Positions 11,641 to 24,190 of a DNA stretch of 64,000 nucleotides are shown in pieces. A program made the position numbers and the translations under genes. Position 1 is the first letter of the stretch. Each line of letters starts with the position of its first letter. Source of the DNA: Inia geoffrensis (Eukaryota > Chordata > Mammalia > Artiodactyla > Iniidae); assembly GCA_036417435.1 (NCBI GenBank), contig CM070904.1, positions 58,963,408-59,027,407 of the forward strand, written 5' to 3'. Below the pieces are notes generated by a model that was given only the letters and a program-made list of their open reading frames with translations, was not told the origin of the DNA and did not search any database.

Positions 11641-14616
11641 ATGCATTTTATTTTTTGGGGGGATAGGGCTGCCCTTTAAAAGAGACAGTTTTGATTATCA
11701 ACATTATAACTACCCGTGATGAAGTTTTTAGTTTGGTTTGTTTTTACTTAAGACAGGGTATCATTATATAATCTTGTCTCTCTCTAGACAGGATGCTAAA
11801 TATTTCGGGGGCTGCATGTGATTTGAACTTTGGCAATAACTTGAGGTCTCCAAATGAAAAGTGATAATATAAACCTCCAAAATACACATATTTCTATGAG
11901 TAGTAATTACATTCCCACACTTAGAAGGACAGATTTGTTACTTACTCTAACTTAGGAAAAATAACACTTTGAGTGGAAAAAAAAAACCTTAAGTAGACTA
12001 CCTATTACAACTGGTTATATTTAAAAAGTACACCTATAAGTTCACGTTTTGAAACTCGGAAAAATCTTTATCATAAAAACAGTCTCAACAAATGGATGGT
12101 CGGGCCTCAGTTAGCTACTCTTATCATATTTAACCCAAACGTAGCTCAACTTTGCATTCAGGGGTCCCAGAATTTAATTAGCTAAAATTTTGAGAGGAGG
12201 CATGTTTGTTGTATGGGAGAAAGATGGATGTATTTGTGGAAAATAGGCCTATCTGTGAAACAGACATCATTAGGTTTTATATTGACTCTATTATTACTTC
12301 TCCCACAAACTCCAACCCAACCTAATCCAACCCAAGGCAAATAAAAACACTCACATAGTTCTCCTCCCATTCCCAGTTATCCAGTCCCCCCTGCTATTCC
12401 TTTAACCCAGAAATGTACCCATTCAATGGCACATGCTCTGAAAACATATTCCTCCTTTCCTTCTAAATCAACACCACTGTAACTGAGCATAATTAGATGT
12501 TAAGGGGAAAGCAACTTTCTCAAACTAAACCCCATTAAGATACAAAATTTTACTAATCTCCTTACCCTCCTGAAGCATTTGAGTTTTAAAAAGAGGATAC
12601 TTGTGTCCTAAGTAAAACTATAATGGAGGGCGGGGGTGAGGTGTGTAACTTCAGCAATGGAATAATGTAAAGTATAAATGGGGGTGATATAACTTATGAC
12701 AAGGAACTATCAGGTGAGTGTAACAACTCACTAAGAACAGATTCTCCCCTGAGGCCCCTTTTACAACAACTTTGCATATTAATTGTTAAAGGCTCTGAGA
12801 AATTCTGTAGTGAGGGAACCAGTATAACTATGATCAGGTCAGCTTCCTAATACTGTTTCTATCTTCCACAATGTTTTCTCTTTTTCTAAGTCTAAATATA
12901 CATATTTTCTAAGAAAGCTTAACTTTCCCACAATAGTTCCCATGGTAAAGACAAAGGATTCTCAAGGAGGGGCAAAGAGTACGGTGACAGTTCTATTTTT
13001 AAAGGAGGATGGCTTTGGTAAATGGAACACCATAAAATGTGGGAACAATAAACTTAATATGTGTCTAACGATTGTGTCCTGTGAGGATTACATTACCCAG
13101 TGCCAGCATGGATACAGGGAGAAGCATGGGACAACTTAACGTGTAAATTGAAGTACAGAAAGTTGGTTGTTTAGGTAGCAACACAATATCAAATCCATCT
13201 TCCAGGTTTACTAGAGATGATAATCCACAGGCAGCTGAGGCACCCAAAAATTCTCAGAGGCTCTCTGGAGCCATTACTCTGGAATTCAGCAGTGAAGAAA
13301 TTCTGCTAAGGAAGACGTCCTATGCCCATGTGCTGTTTCTATCCCTCGCCATCAGGGTACGTACGAGTCATCTGTTGCTTGTTGTTGTGAACTATGTGGC
13401 TTGTTTAGAATTTGTCTTTCTCTTGAAGAAAGTAGGCTTGGAAACTAGCTTACTGATCATTTTTTTGTGGGCTCCCATCTGTGACAGAGACCAGAAAGTC
13501 ACTGAAAAAAATTATGCCTTTTTGTAATTTTCGTTTTCTTGATTTCATGACGGTCAACTAGTCAAAGGGCTAGTAAAAAAAATAGTGTAAAGGATGAGAG
13601 AGCTCTTGGTTTGGACTTGCTTAAAAAAAAAAATTTACATAAGTTAATCAAATGACTCATTAACCTGACAGTTATTAGTTTTCCTTTATTCTCAATAATT
13701 ACTCACACTTTTCCTTTTACCCGTGTCGTTATAAACCTCCTGTAATGAAGAAACAAAGAACAAAAAACATAAAACCAAGAAAAAAAGAACACCTTTGCAT
13801 TCTGAAACATAAGATTTCTATCTAATTTGAAATTTCTGCCAATAATTTCACCAGAAGAATGTGCCAAATAAGTGAATATTTTTAGTTCCATGAGCTAAAC
13901 AGCAGATACAGATCTGTGATTGAAGATAAACAATCTGTTAGCTAAATATTTTAAAATCACGAATGCAGTTTCCTCCTAATATGCAGCATTAAATCCTTTT
14001 TTAAGCTGAGATTGATTTTATCAGTAAATTCTGATTTTTTTTTCTCTAGTGGATAGTTAACTAGTATTTTTAAAAGGATCTTAACCTTTTCAACTAGCCA
14101 CTGGATACTGGTGGGAAATGTCTCCTCCTGTAGATGTCCTCCTGACAGCTAGTTTACAATAGCCTGTTGTTTTGACCTGAGTCTCTGACTTTTATCATAT
14201 GTATCATAGTTCTTGTCAAAGAAATGCACTTTAAAAGGAAGGCATTTATAACTCCAAAACAATATTAATTCCTTCTTCTCATCACTGTCATTCTCTATAT
14301 GATGAGGAAAAATCTTAGAGAGGTTTCCTTAATTTGGCACAGTATCATTCTAAAATCCTAAATAATGTTGTTATACAAATTGATACTGTATTCTATTGAG
14401 TAACCCAATACATTTTTAGTATTTGTTTGACAAAATGAGTCACTGATTAAATACTATGATTCAGTTATTAATAAGAATCATTTAAATTGCAAAAGAGCTA
14501 CCCTCAAGAGACTCCTGCCAGTTCTTTTTATCTTAATGAGAGCATGAAACAATATTAAAGAAAACTAGAACAAATTTTGGGAAATTTTCTACCAAATCAT
14601 AAAATTATCAAATGCT
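11641..14616. other. Unrecognised AT-rich non-coding DNA
   Basis: Nothing is recognised over about 3 kb. Short open frames (for example 12942-13139 and 13330-13527, plus) have no motif. Confidence 0.4.
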
Positions 14617-14943
14617 GTCTTAGCTTGGGCTGCTATAACAAAATATGATAAACTGGGTGGCTTATAAACAATAGAAATGTGTTTCTCACAGTTCTGGTGA
14701 CTGGGAATTCCAAGATCAAGGCACTAGCAGATGTGGTGTCTAGTACCCACTTCCTGGTTCATGGAGGGAGAGGATGAAGGAGCTCTCTGGGGTCTCTTTT
14801 GTAAGGGCACTAATCCCATTCACGAGAGCGCCACCCTTATGACCTAATCAACTTTGAAAATTCCCATCTTCAAATACCATCACATTGAGGATTAGGTTTC
14901 AACATATGAATCTTGGGGGGAAACAAATTTCCAGTCCATAGCA
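14617..14943 (-). mobile_element. MaLR-type LTR (MST-like)
   Basis: This is a well-preserved reversed LTR: TGGGCTGCTATAACAAAAT, AACTGGGTGGCTTATAAAC, TTTCTCACAGTTCTGGTGAC, AGCTCTCTGGGGTCTCTTTT, CTAATCCCATTCACGAGAG, TCACATTGAGGATTAGG, CAACATATGAATCTTGGG and CAGTCCATAGCA. It is solitary, with no internal region. Confidence 0.85.
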
Positions 14944-15121
14944 AATACAAAATAAGAAGTTATGTAAATCATATTGTCAATCAATCTTTTCTTCAAAGCT
15001 ATCTACAGACTTTCAATTCATTTAAAAATACTTTTTAAGCTCTCAGTCATGGAGACAAAGGCATATTGTACTGGAATCTTTGGCCTCAAGAAGCTTGTAG
15101 TTTGGTGTTTTGTTTTACTAA

Positions 15122-15122
15122 G

Positions 15123-15164
<42 letters not shown>

Positions 15165-15168
15165 AGCT
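15122..15168 (+). repeat. (TG)n microsatellite
   Basis: About 16 TG units are followed by interrupted TATG units. Confidence 0.9.
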
Positions 15169-15459
15169 CCACAAATTCTCACCCTGAAAGGGAGAAAGTT
15201 TTTCCTTGAAGTTGATTCTATTATCTATTCTAAATAATTGCCTGGTAGATTGACCTGATCTTTGTGATTTATAGCATAGCTGTGTGATCTTAGGGTTGGA
15301 GGCCATGCTACAATATGGGCATCCCTATTCACACTCTGTACCATGTGTTCATTTTACACTCAGTTAATGAAAGCATTTGTAAATGCAACCATTTTTAGGC
15401 TATTGTTTGTAGTTCTGCCTCTCAGATTCAACATCTGCTGAAAACTGCCTTGTCCAAAG

Positions 15460-15492
15460 GAGGCAAGTGGCTGAGGTTAAGAATTCAGGCTA
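15460..15492 (+). repeat. MIR, left piece (interrupted by L1)
   Basis: AAGTGGCTGAGGTTAAGAATT resembles the beginning of a MIR. The element continues at 17075, beyond the L1. The last 14 bases are the L1 target-site duplication. Confidence 0.5.
15479..15492. repeat. L1 target-site duplication, left copy
   Basis: AAGAATTCAGGCTA is identical to 17061-17074. Confidence 0.95.
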
Positions 15493-17060
15493 CAGCAATA
15501 AACCCACACACCTACGGTAGATTCATCTATGACAAAGGAGGCAAGAATATACAATGGAGAAAAGACAGTCTCTTCAATAAGTGGTGCTGGGAAAACTGGA
15601 CAGCTGCATGTAAAAGAATGAAATTAGAACATTCTCTAATACCATATACAAAAATAAACCCCAAATGGATTAAAGACCTAAATGTAAGACAGGATACTAT
15701 AAAACTCCTAGAGGAAAATATAGGCAGAACAACTTTGACATATATTGCAGCAATATCTTTTTGGATCTGTCTTCTAGAGTAATGGAAATAAAAACATGAA
15801 TAAACAAATTGGACCTAATTAAACTTAAAAGCTTTTGCACAGCAAAGGAAACATAAATCAATGAAAAGACAACCCTCAGAATGGGAGATAATATTTGCAA
15901 ATGATGTAACCGACAAGGGATTAATCTCCAAAATATACAAACAGCTCATACAGCTCAATATCAAAAAAGAAAAACAAAACCTAACAATCCAATCAAAAAC
16001 TGGGCAGAAGATCTAAATAGATATTTCTCCAAAGAAGACATACAGATGGCCAAAAGGCACATGAAAAGATGCTCTACATTGTTAACTACTAGAGAAATGC
16101 AAATCAAAACTACTATGAAGTATCACCTCACACCAGTCAGAATGGCCACCATCAAAAAGTCTACAAACAATAGATTTGGAGAGAGTGTGGAGAAAGAGGA
16201 ACCCTCCAGTACTGCTGGTGGGAATGTAAATTGGTATAGCCACTATGGAGAACAGTATGGAAGTTCCTTAAAAAACTAAAAATAGAGCTACCACATGACC
16301 AATAAGTGGTACCAGGAAAACTAGACAGCACCACTCCTGGGCATATATCCAGAGAAAACCATAATTTGAAAAGATACTTGCACCCCAATGTCCATTACAG
16401 CACATTTTATAATAGCCACTACATAGAAGCAACCTAAGTGTCCATTGACAGATGAACGGATATAGAAGATGTGGTACATATACCAAGTGGAATATGACTC
16501 AGCCATAAAGAGAATGAAATAATGCTATTTGCAGCAACATGGATGGACCGAGGGATTATCATACTAAGTGAAGTAAGCCAGGCAAAGACAAATATCATAT
16601 GATATCACTTATATGTGGAATCTAAAAAAAAAAAATGATACAAATGAGCTTATATACCAAACAGAAATATACCCACAGATATAGAAAACAAAATTATGGT
16701 TACCAAAGGGGAAAGGGGGATGAGGAATAAATTAGGAGTTTAGGATTAACATATACACACTACTATATATAAAACAGATAACCAACAAGGACCTACTGTA
16801 TAGTACAGGGAACTATACTCAGTATTTTGTAATAACATATAATGGAAAAAAATCTGACAAAGAATATATATATATATGTGTGTATATATATATGTATATA
16901 TGTGTGTGTATATATATATGTATATATGTGTGTATATATATATGTGCGTGTGTATATATATACACACGCACATATATATATATAAAACTCAATAGCTTTG
17001 CTATATCCCTGAAACTAACACAACACTGTAAATCAACTATACTTCAATTAAAAAAAAAAA
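15493..17060 (+). mobile_element. 5'-truncated L1 with ORF2 C-terminus, 3' UTR and tail
   Basis: The copy begins in the C-terminal part of ORF2 and runs through its end (about 16621), the 3' UTR and a poly(A) tail at 17050-17060. Reading the plus strand gives L1 ORF2 blocks such as [18 protein letters not shown] and [20 protein letters not shown] (15580-15720). The frame then breaks repeatedly, so the copy is dead. The 3' UTR carries a long TA/TG tract. The 14 bp direct repeat AAGAATTCAGGCTA at 15479-15492 and 17061-17074 is the target-site duplication and defines both edges exactly. Confidence 0.95.
16863..16983. repeat. (TA)n/(TG)n tract in L1 3' UTR with perfect palindrome
   Basis: Alternating TATATG and TGTG units fill about 120 bp. 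The subregion 16933-16982 is a perfect 50 bp inverted repeat centred between 16957 and 16958, with a GTGCGTGTG / CACACGCAC core. Confidence 0.95.
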
Positions 17061-17074
17061 AAGAATTCAGGCTA
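17061..17074. repeat. L1 target-site duplication, right copy
   Basis: AAGAATTCAGGCTA follows the L1 poly(A) tail and is identical to 15479-15492. Confidence 0.95.
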
Positions 17075-17195
17075 TGTAGCCAGTGTACCTGAGCTCAAGC
17101 CCCAAATCATCAGCGGTCCAGGTACGTACCTAGGCAGGGCATTTAAGCTCTCTGTGTCTAAGATTCCTCAGATGTAAACTGGAAGTAACAATATG
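17075..17195 (+). repeat. MIR, right piece
   Basis: CAGTGTACCTGAGCTCAAGCC, GGCAGGGCATTTAAGCTCTC, TGTGTCTAAGATTCCTCAG and ATGTAAACTGGAAGTAACAA follow the MIR order on the plus strand. It continues the piece at 15460-15492. Confidence 0.6.
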
Positions 17196-17865
17196 GCAAA
17201 GCCCCCTCCATTGCACTCTAAGTTTAGTCTAAAAATTGAATCAAGTGAAATGCATGGGGCCTGTTTTTATGAGATCAATGAAACGAGAAGGGCTGGTGCA
17301 GGAGAGTTCCTGGGACAGGCAGGATGGGCCTATTTTTCCTTTGGGCTCATTACCACCCTCAGTCTCTGGGTGCATGTCCTCTCATTGGCCCGTGGGTAGA
17401 ACACAATCAGAAGTGCACAGTGGTTCTCCCAGGACTTGGGAGGCTGTTCACAGCTTGTTGAGTTAACAGCTTCTCAGAGGAGCAGAAACATATTTTACCG
17501 CCAGCCTCCAGGTCACCTTTTATGCCCTCAGGCATGGCTGCATGAAATAGACTGAATAAGGGGTAACCAGAGGGGAGATTTTTTTTTTACACATCATTGA
17601 TTATTTCTTTCTCTTCTCACTCTGTCTTTTCAGGGAGAAATGATAGGCTTTGGTGCTTTAATTATTATGTCTATTCGAATAATCTAGCTTTCTCTTATGC
17701 ACAGCAATTTAAAAACTTCTTTCTTATTCATCATATTTGGTTTCTGATTCCTGAAGTTATTTTTCTCAAAGATCAAGTCTATTGTAGCAGGAGGTCTGTA
17801 TTGGAAGCATTCCAAAGTTAAACTAAATCCTTAAAATGCTAGTAACAATAATAATCATAATAAAA
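17196..17865. other. Unrecognised non-coding DNA
   Basis: No repeat or gene is recognised. Overlapping open frames at 17193-17399 and 17236-17466 carry no motif. Confidence 0.4.
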
Positions 17866-18060
17866 TGAAAACTATAATATGTTTAATACCTGTATGCCTG
17901 GCATTTAACATATTTATCATTTCATTTGATGTTCTCACCAGTCCTTACAGATACTGATACATTTTAGAGAACAAACTGAGTTTCAGAATGTCCCATCAAT
18001 ATCTCCATTTGCACAAGTATATTTGACTCCAAACTCGCATTCTCCTGTTACAGACGTTGG
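17866..18060 (-). repeat. MIR, diverged
   Basis: GCCTGGCATTTAACATATTTA, TCATTTGATGTTCTCACCAG, AGAGAACAAACTGAGTTTCAG and CAAACTCGCATTCTCCTG retain reversed MIR order. Confidence 0.5.
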
Positions 18061-19789
18061 ATGATGACCCAGTCACAAATGTTAACTTTCTTATTTCTTT
18101 GTGTGAGGCTGATATGAAGATATCCTAGCACCTTCCAGATTTGGGTCAAGTAGTCTCATGCTCAGATACAATGACTTTCCAAATGTGATTTTAGAAACAC
18201 ATTTATAGGCTACTGAAGATTTTGTTAGTTTGCTTTGGTCAGATGCAAGATTGTACCTTGAGGACTGTAATGCCACCAAACAGTCCCCTCAAGCCAAAGG
18301 AAGGGCAGCGATTTGCTGTGACAACTTGGGTATGATTTTGCCAAACCAGAAAATGTTTTGGCTCTTGCTTGATAGGAAACTGATCCAATTTCAGAATCAT
18401 CAGAGTTAATCCACTGAAAATCTTTTTTCTTTTGAGATGAAAATAAAATACTTTCTTAGGAAACACTATGTGGTCGTTCCCAGTTGGGCTGGAGCCTTTT
18501 CCCTGAACCCTTATTTCCTGCCTTTACTGTTACAGCTCTGTGAAAAATAAGCACAAATGAGACGACACAGAGACATCTGCCTTCCTGTTTGTGGTTCCAT
18601 AAGTGACACTTCTGTGGGATGCAGTTGTACTGATATTAGTGGTAGGAAGGGGAATCCATCCTTCATTATTGAAAATAGCTTTTCTTTTTCATTGAAAATG
18701 ACGATGCATCACAGGGAAGTGGGAGCTTGGAATGAAGAATGCGTCAGGATAAATTTACCTTTTGTCTTTCTTCCGATCTCAATTTGGATATTGTTTGCAA
18801 GATGAACACTGTTCGACCTCAGGACCAAGGAGAGTTTGCAAGCGGTGGGAAGCAGCACAGGTGCACTGGACAGTGAACAATCATACAATTCAATCAATGG
18901 CTGGTTTTGTCTGTCCTTGCAGGAGGGCCTTTTATCCCCTTCCTCCCCTGCCCCTAGTTTTTTGGTCATACTGTGTGATAAATAATATCAAGGGACTGGA
19001 CACCAAGATTCTGGCCTCTGTTCAACCTGATTAATTATTGCTCTAACTGTACACTTTCTTGCCCTCTTGTTGTGGTTTTGTAAAGCATCTTTTTAGCAGT
19101 TATGATACATAGAAAACAAAAATGTAATATATTCTGAGATTAAAAGAATGTTTAAGAGTATTTAATATATATGTACACACACACAAACTTGAATTATTGA
19201 CATCTGTGCAGGAGATTTGAATATTTAGGGACCAATTCTTAGCCTTTGAAGGATAGATCAAGATCAAACACAATCATCAGAAAGCCATCGAGTTTGGGGA
19301 AAGCTGAGTATAGTTAAGATGGTCTCAATATAGGTGTTTTAATACTCTGAATTTCTTTGTAAATGTTCACAATCTTTTATTAGGAAGATGAAAAATAGTG
19401 GTAATACTGACTGTAGAGGGTAGAGAATGATGTGTGTTCATGTAAGTAAAATTCGGGATGAGGATGAACATGTGATTGAATGATGGATTGATGGCTAGTG
19501 GTTACCAACTATTAACCTTTATATAACTTGGTATCATAAAATTTGCAGGCTTGTCACAGACTTGAAAAAAAAATGGGAATGTTATAATTCTAGACCATTA
19601 TCACATCAGTGGCAACTCTACAGATAGGGCTATTATTAAAAATTTTAACAATGGTATTCATATATTCTACAGAAATCACTGCAATACTAAGTCATATATA
19701 TTGTTCTAAAAAGAGCAGATTTGGTTAATAGTCATTAACTTTCAGGCTTCAACCAGAATTCCTTTCAGTGAATACAATCTTAACTTTTA
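18061..19789. other. Unrecognised non-coding DNA
   Basis: Nothing is recognised. The open frames at 18557-18805 and 18762-19034 are short and motif-free. Confidence 0.4.
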
Positions 19790-19804
19790 AAAAATGTCTA
19801 ATTT

Positions 19805-20151
19805 GGGGCTTCCCTGGTGGCACAGTGGTTAAGAACCCACCTGCCAATGAAGGGGACACGGGTTCGAGCCCTGGTCTGGGAAGATCTCACATGCCATGGA
19901 GCAACTAAGCCTCAGAATCACAACTACTGAGCCTGCACTCTAGAGACCGCAAGCCACAACTACGGAGTTCATGTGCCACAACTACTGAAGCCCACATGCC
20001 TAGAGCCCATGCTCCGCAACAAGAGAAGCCACCGCAATGAGAAGCTCACACACTGCAATGAAGAGCAGTCCCCACTTGCTGCAACTGAAGAAAGCCCACA
20101 TGCAGCAACGAAGACCCAATGCAGCCAAAAATAAAAATAAATACAAATTTT
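19805..20151 (+). mobile_element. CHR SINE, long form (CHR-2-like)
   Basis: This is a full-length copy of about 345 bp. It has the start GGGGCTTCCCTGGTGGCACAG, the B-box GGGTTCGAGCCC, repeated CCACAACTACTGA modules, and the end GCAACGAAGACCCAATGCAGCC followed by an A-rich tail. Flanking repeats AAAAATGTCTAATTT (19790-19804) and AAAAATGTCTGATTT (20152-20166) agree at 14 of 15 bases. Confidence 0.95.
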
Positions 20152-20289
20152 AAAAATGTCTGATTTTTGTTGATAATGTCTATGTCTAATTTCAATATAG
20201 TATGCTATATTGTACATTGGAAATGGATACGAATGGAATATTTGGATAAAAATAATTATGGTTTCTTGAATAAGAATTTTTCAGAGATT

Positions 20290-20480
20290 TAATAATGATT
20301 TTCATTTGAAGAGTGCTTTCCATTTATGTGAATACCCAACATTCTGCTAAGGTAGACAGGACGTTTAATTTTCCAGTAGGAAGCCTGTGGTTTGGGGAAG
20401 TTAAGTGACTAAGGTCCTAGGGTGAGTCAAAGTCACAGCACAGTCCAGGATTCCACCAATATCCTCCAGTCTCAGCGCCA
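20290..20480 (-). repeat. MIR-like, diverged
   Basis: Blocks resembling TTGGGGAAGTTAAGTGACTAAGG and CACAGCACAGTCCAGGATTC are in reversed MIR order. Confidence 0.45.
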
Positions 20481-20514
20481 CCCCTAAAAACAAACAAGTG
20501 GAAATTCACCCTTG

Positions 20515-20665
20515 AATAATAACTTTCCAATTAACTTCACATACAACAGGTAATTTAAAATTCCCAGCTACTCAATGAAAGGAATATTATCTCCATTTTA
20601 GAGATAAAGAAATACAAGCTCAGGAATTAACCTTCCAGGTTCACTGGCTTGGACAGTGCTGACAG
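20515..20665 (-). repeat. MIR-like, diverged
   Basis: The ATTATCTCCATTTTAGAGAT, AAGAAATACAAGCTCAGGAA and CCTTCCAGGTTCACTGG blocks match reversed MIR. Confidence 0.5.
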
Positions 20666-21035
20666 GTAAATATTAAGAACAGTTTTTTGATTCCTAGATT
20701 TTGGAATAGTGTAGTGTCTTAGAAGTGTACAGCCTTTCAAAGAAGACTGCTTTTCCCCCTTTTCCTCCTTGTGATGGGAATACTATACAATTCTTGTTTT
20801 AGTCCAAGGCATGTAAAAATAAAGGTTAAATTCTGGTCAAGCCATCTAGTTTGTCTACTAAGGTGAAGATTAAAAAGGAGGTAAACTTACAATTGCTAAG
20901 AAGATAATATAATTGAAGCTGGAGTTTTTGGCACAGGATTTGGGTAGGGTGATGTGGGAAACTGATACTGTAACAACATTAAAATACTTCTAAGAAGGTC
21001 CAGTAGGGTGAATCTAGCTACTGTTAATGTTGCAT
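20666..21035. other. Unrecognised non-coding DNA
   Basis: No repeat or gene is recognised between the MIR-like block and the SINE. Confidence 0.4.
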
Positions 21036-21374
21036 GGGATTCCCTGCTGGCGCAGGGTTGGGAATCCACCTGCTAAAGCAGGGGACACGGGTTTGAGCCC
21101 TGGTCCGGTTAGATCCCACATGGCGCGGAGAAACTGGGCCCGTGTGCCACAGCTGCTGAGCCTGAGCTCTAGAGCCCGCGAGCCACAACTACTGAAGCCC
21201 GCGTGCCTGGAGCCTGTGCTCCGCAACGGTAGAAGACACCGCAGTGAGAAGCCTGCGCACTGCAAAGAAGAGTGGTCCCTGCTCGCCACAACCAGAGAAA
21301 GCCTGCACGCAGCAATGAAGACCCAACACAACCAAAAATAAATAAATCAAATAAATTAAAAAAAAAAAAAAAAG
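21036..21374 (+). mobile_element. CHR SINE, long form
   Basis: This is a full-length CHR copy with B-box GGGTTTGAGCCC, CCACAACTACTGAAGCCC modules, a GAAGACCCAACACAACC end and a 16-base A run. The A-box region is altered (CGCAGGGTTGGGAATCC). No clear flanking repeat is visible, so it is probably an older copy. Confidence 0.93.
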
Positions 21375-21859
21375 CTACACATGGCTGTGTTTGAAGATTT
21401 GGGAAAGAAGGGTATTTTCTCCTGGATTATTGAATTGGAGTCTTGTGCATACCTATATAGAAGGTAGCTAAATTTGTGTTGTTTCAATTTTGTATATATT
21501 TAGATTTAGTAGTCCCTAATTTCTTTGCATTAAAAAAAAGAAATATCTGTTAAAGTTTTAGCTTGTTCATTGGATTTTTTCCCTCCCCCTTTCCAGATGG
21601 TATATGAGTAAATAAATAAGACCAAGAAAAATTGTAGAATATAAATATGCAGACTCAAGGAATAATCTAGCTTTGTAAAATAGTGCATCTTTGGCTTTGA
21701 GCTTCTTTACAGACTGGCCAAAAAGTGACAAGTTCACTGAACTTTAATAGAAATATTTTCCAAAACTTTACAGAGGAACTCTCAGTGATCTAATGAAAAT
21801 GATATTCAAAAGCATTTTTCAGGGATACAATCATATCTCTGACTCACCTAGTTATCTTT
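21375..21859. other. Unrecognised AT-rich non-coding DNA
   Basis: No repeat or gene is recognised between two SINEs. Confidence 0.4.
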
Positions 21860-21877
21860 AATAAAATTAGAGGGCAT

Positions 21878-22099
21878 GGGGCTTCCCTGGTGGCGCGGTG
21901 GTTGGGAGTCCGCCTGCCGATGCAGGGGACACGGGTTCGTGCCCCGGTCCGGGAGGATCCCGCGTGCTGCGGAGTGGCTGGGCCCGTGAGCCATGGCCGC
22001 TGGGCCTGTGCGTCCGGAGCCTGTGCTACGCGACGGGAGAGGCCACAACAGTGAGAGGCCCGTGTACCGCAAAAAATAAAAAATAAAAAAATAAAATAA
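21878..22099 (+). mobile_element. CHR SINE, short form
   Basis: GGGGCTTCCCTGGTGGCGCG starts it, B-box GGGTTCGTGCCCC follows, and the body ends CCCGTGTACCGC before an A-rich AATAAA-type tail. Flanking repeats AATAAAATTAGAGGGC at 21860-21875 and 22100-22115 are identical. Confidence 0.95.
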
Positions 22100-22115
22100 A
22101 ATAAAATTAGAGGGC

Positions 22116-23727
22116 TTAATAATAAAATGCAACACAGGGCAAGCAAATCTGAGGACCTAGGTTAAACTATCCCCAAATCTGGTGGTTTTCTATAGTCCAA
22201 GGACAGAATTGGAGTACCAACCTAGGGAATGTAGGCTAGCACATCCCTGAGACAATCCTACCTCAATTTCACATGTCTCAGACAAACTTTTTTTAATAAA
22301 GAGCTAGACAGCAGATATGGAGGTTATGCTCTCTAACAGTTGTGAGCTGAGAGGTACCACTAAGGTGCAGTAAAGAAAGAGCCAGGACACAAAACTCCTG
22401 GCCCCCTGACAGCAGCTCTTGGGCAGAGAGGTTATCCAGCAGAATTAAGCCAACTTACCCTGTGGTCTACAGCCACAGCTCCAGTTATTACACCAGCTTT
22501 CCAAGTCACCAATCCCTGGCTCTTGCTTGCCTGTGTCTCTGGCACCCCTGCTCCACAGCTGCACTGGCTTTTTGGCCCTTTTGCTGCTGCCCTTCGCAAC
22601 ATAGCCTCTTGGATCACAGACTGAACCAAGAGCCAGTTCCTATTTCTCCAGTACCAACTCTCACTTGAATTTGGCTTATTCAATCTTGCCAAGCTTTGTG
22701 AGGGCCAGGTAGGACAAAAGTCAGGCCTGGTGGTAGTCTAATCTACTCTACTATACTGGCCACTGATTGAACTTGTATGCTGTAGAAACAAACCGAATTA
22801 TTTAGCATTGAGGTGCTCTCTTGAAAGGTGAGAAGGCCATATTTTGGGGGCAATGATTAGGCAGTGCTGAGGCACGGGCAGTGGTAGGGCTGGCTCACTC
22901 CGCTTACGCGTGGCTGATCCAGATCTCAAAGCCATGACCACTGTCCTGGAGCTCAGAGTTTTTTCTGACTAAGCCAAACCAGCCTCTTAGCCTTTTGCCC
23001 TTTGAAATTCACACTGTCACAAATCCATAGAATTTTAGTGCATCTTCATGAAAATCCAGACTAAAGGCTATTAACATATGCAGACAGCCTGTGAATCAGA
23101 TATGCCCCACAGATGTGCACAGCGTACTTAAAAAAAAAAAAAAAAAGCAAAACTTGAATTGATGATCACTTCAGAAAAGTCTTAAGATTTCATGTTTAAA
23201 TCTGGATTTCTAGGGTTTCTTTAAAGTTAGATATGCCACATTGAGCCTCATCTTCCAATATGCCACAAGCAGCTGTAGCTGAGTGGCTTCAGTCCCTTTT
23301 AGACCAGCCATACACACTGTAGTTCCGCATCCCCACCTACTCTCTCCCTGACATAGGTTCTAAGGGTCAGTTGCCATTTTTCATGCTGCCTTCGGTATCA
23401 CAGCCCTTCACTCACTCATATCACCTGCCGAGTGCCTGAAACTATTGAATGTCAGCCACCTGAAGTCATCCATCCTGCACATTTTACCACGGAGGGGCTG
23501 AAGGACCAGAGACGTGGTACCGACCTTGGTACTCAGGATTAGATTTAGTTGCCCAGCTTCACATTCAGGACTATTTCTTTTCTGATATATCTTACTTTCC
23601 ATGTCTCTATAGATTCATGTTTTAAAATAAATAAGTATAATGATGAATGCCATATATTAAATATTTACCTGGTACATCAAATCAAATATATTCATTTGCT
23701 TGATTTTTTTCACAGATTAAAAAAACA
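22116..23727. other. Unrecognised non-coding DNA
   Basis: I recognise neither gene nor repeat. There is a 17 A run near 23130-23146. The more GC-rich part at 22380-22700 has short open frames on both strands without motifs. Confidence 0.4.
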
Positions 23728-23866
23728 GATATACACTACCAAACGTAAAAGAGACAGCTAGTGGGAAGCAGCTACGTAGCACAGGGAGATCAGCTCGGTG
23801 CTTTGTGACCACCTAGAGGGGTGGGATAGGGAGGGTGGGAGGGAGACGCAAGTGGCAGGAGATATG

Positions 23867-23905
<39 letters not shown>

Positions 23906-24000
23906 AGCTGATTCACTTTGTTATAAAGCAGAAACTAACACACCATTGCAAAGCAATTATACTCCAATAAAGATGTTAAAATTTTTTAAAAATAAATAAA
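23728..24000 (+). mobile_element. Cetartiodactyl L1 3' end
   Basis: These are typical young L1 3' UTR blocks: GGGAAGCAGCTACGTAGCAC, AGGGAGATCAGCTCGGTGC, GGGAGGGAGACGCAAG, a (TA)n tract, GATTCACTTTGTTATAAAGC and the end TACTCCAATAAAGATG with an A-rich tail. Only the last ~270 bp is present, a strongly 5'-truncated copy. Similar ATTAAAAAA...ATATAC flanks suggest a target-site duplication. Confidence 0.9.
23870..23901. repeat. (TA)n microsatellite in L1 3' UTR
   Basis: About 16 TA units lie at a position where this L1 family often carries a variable TA/TG tract. Confidence 0.95.
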
Positions 24001-24190
24001 TTAAAAAATATATACTGAGGCAGTAGTCCTACAACAACAATAAACAGTATCAGGAACCTTGATATGTGTATTGTTTTCTTTATGATACCATTCTTCAAAA
24101 TTGTATCTTTTCTTCTTCTAAAAACAGACGTTAGAAATTTACTCCCAAATTACCCTTAGACAATGATTTTGGCAGGGGGATTGATAAAGG

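Noticed and set aside
19805..20151. tRNA-like A and B boxes, suggesting a tRNA gene
   Set aside because: They belong to the tRNA-Glu-derived head of a CHR SINE with target duplications and an A-rich tail; no complete tRNA cloverleaf is present.
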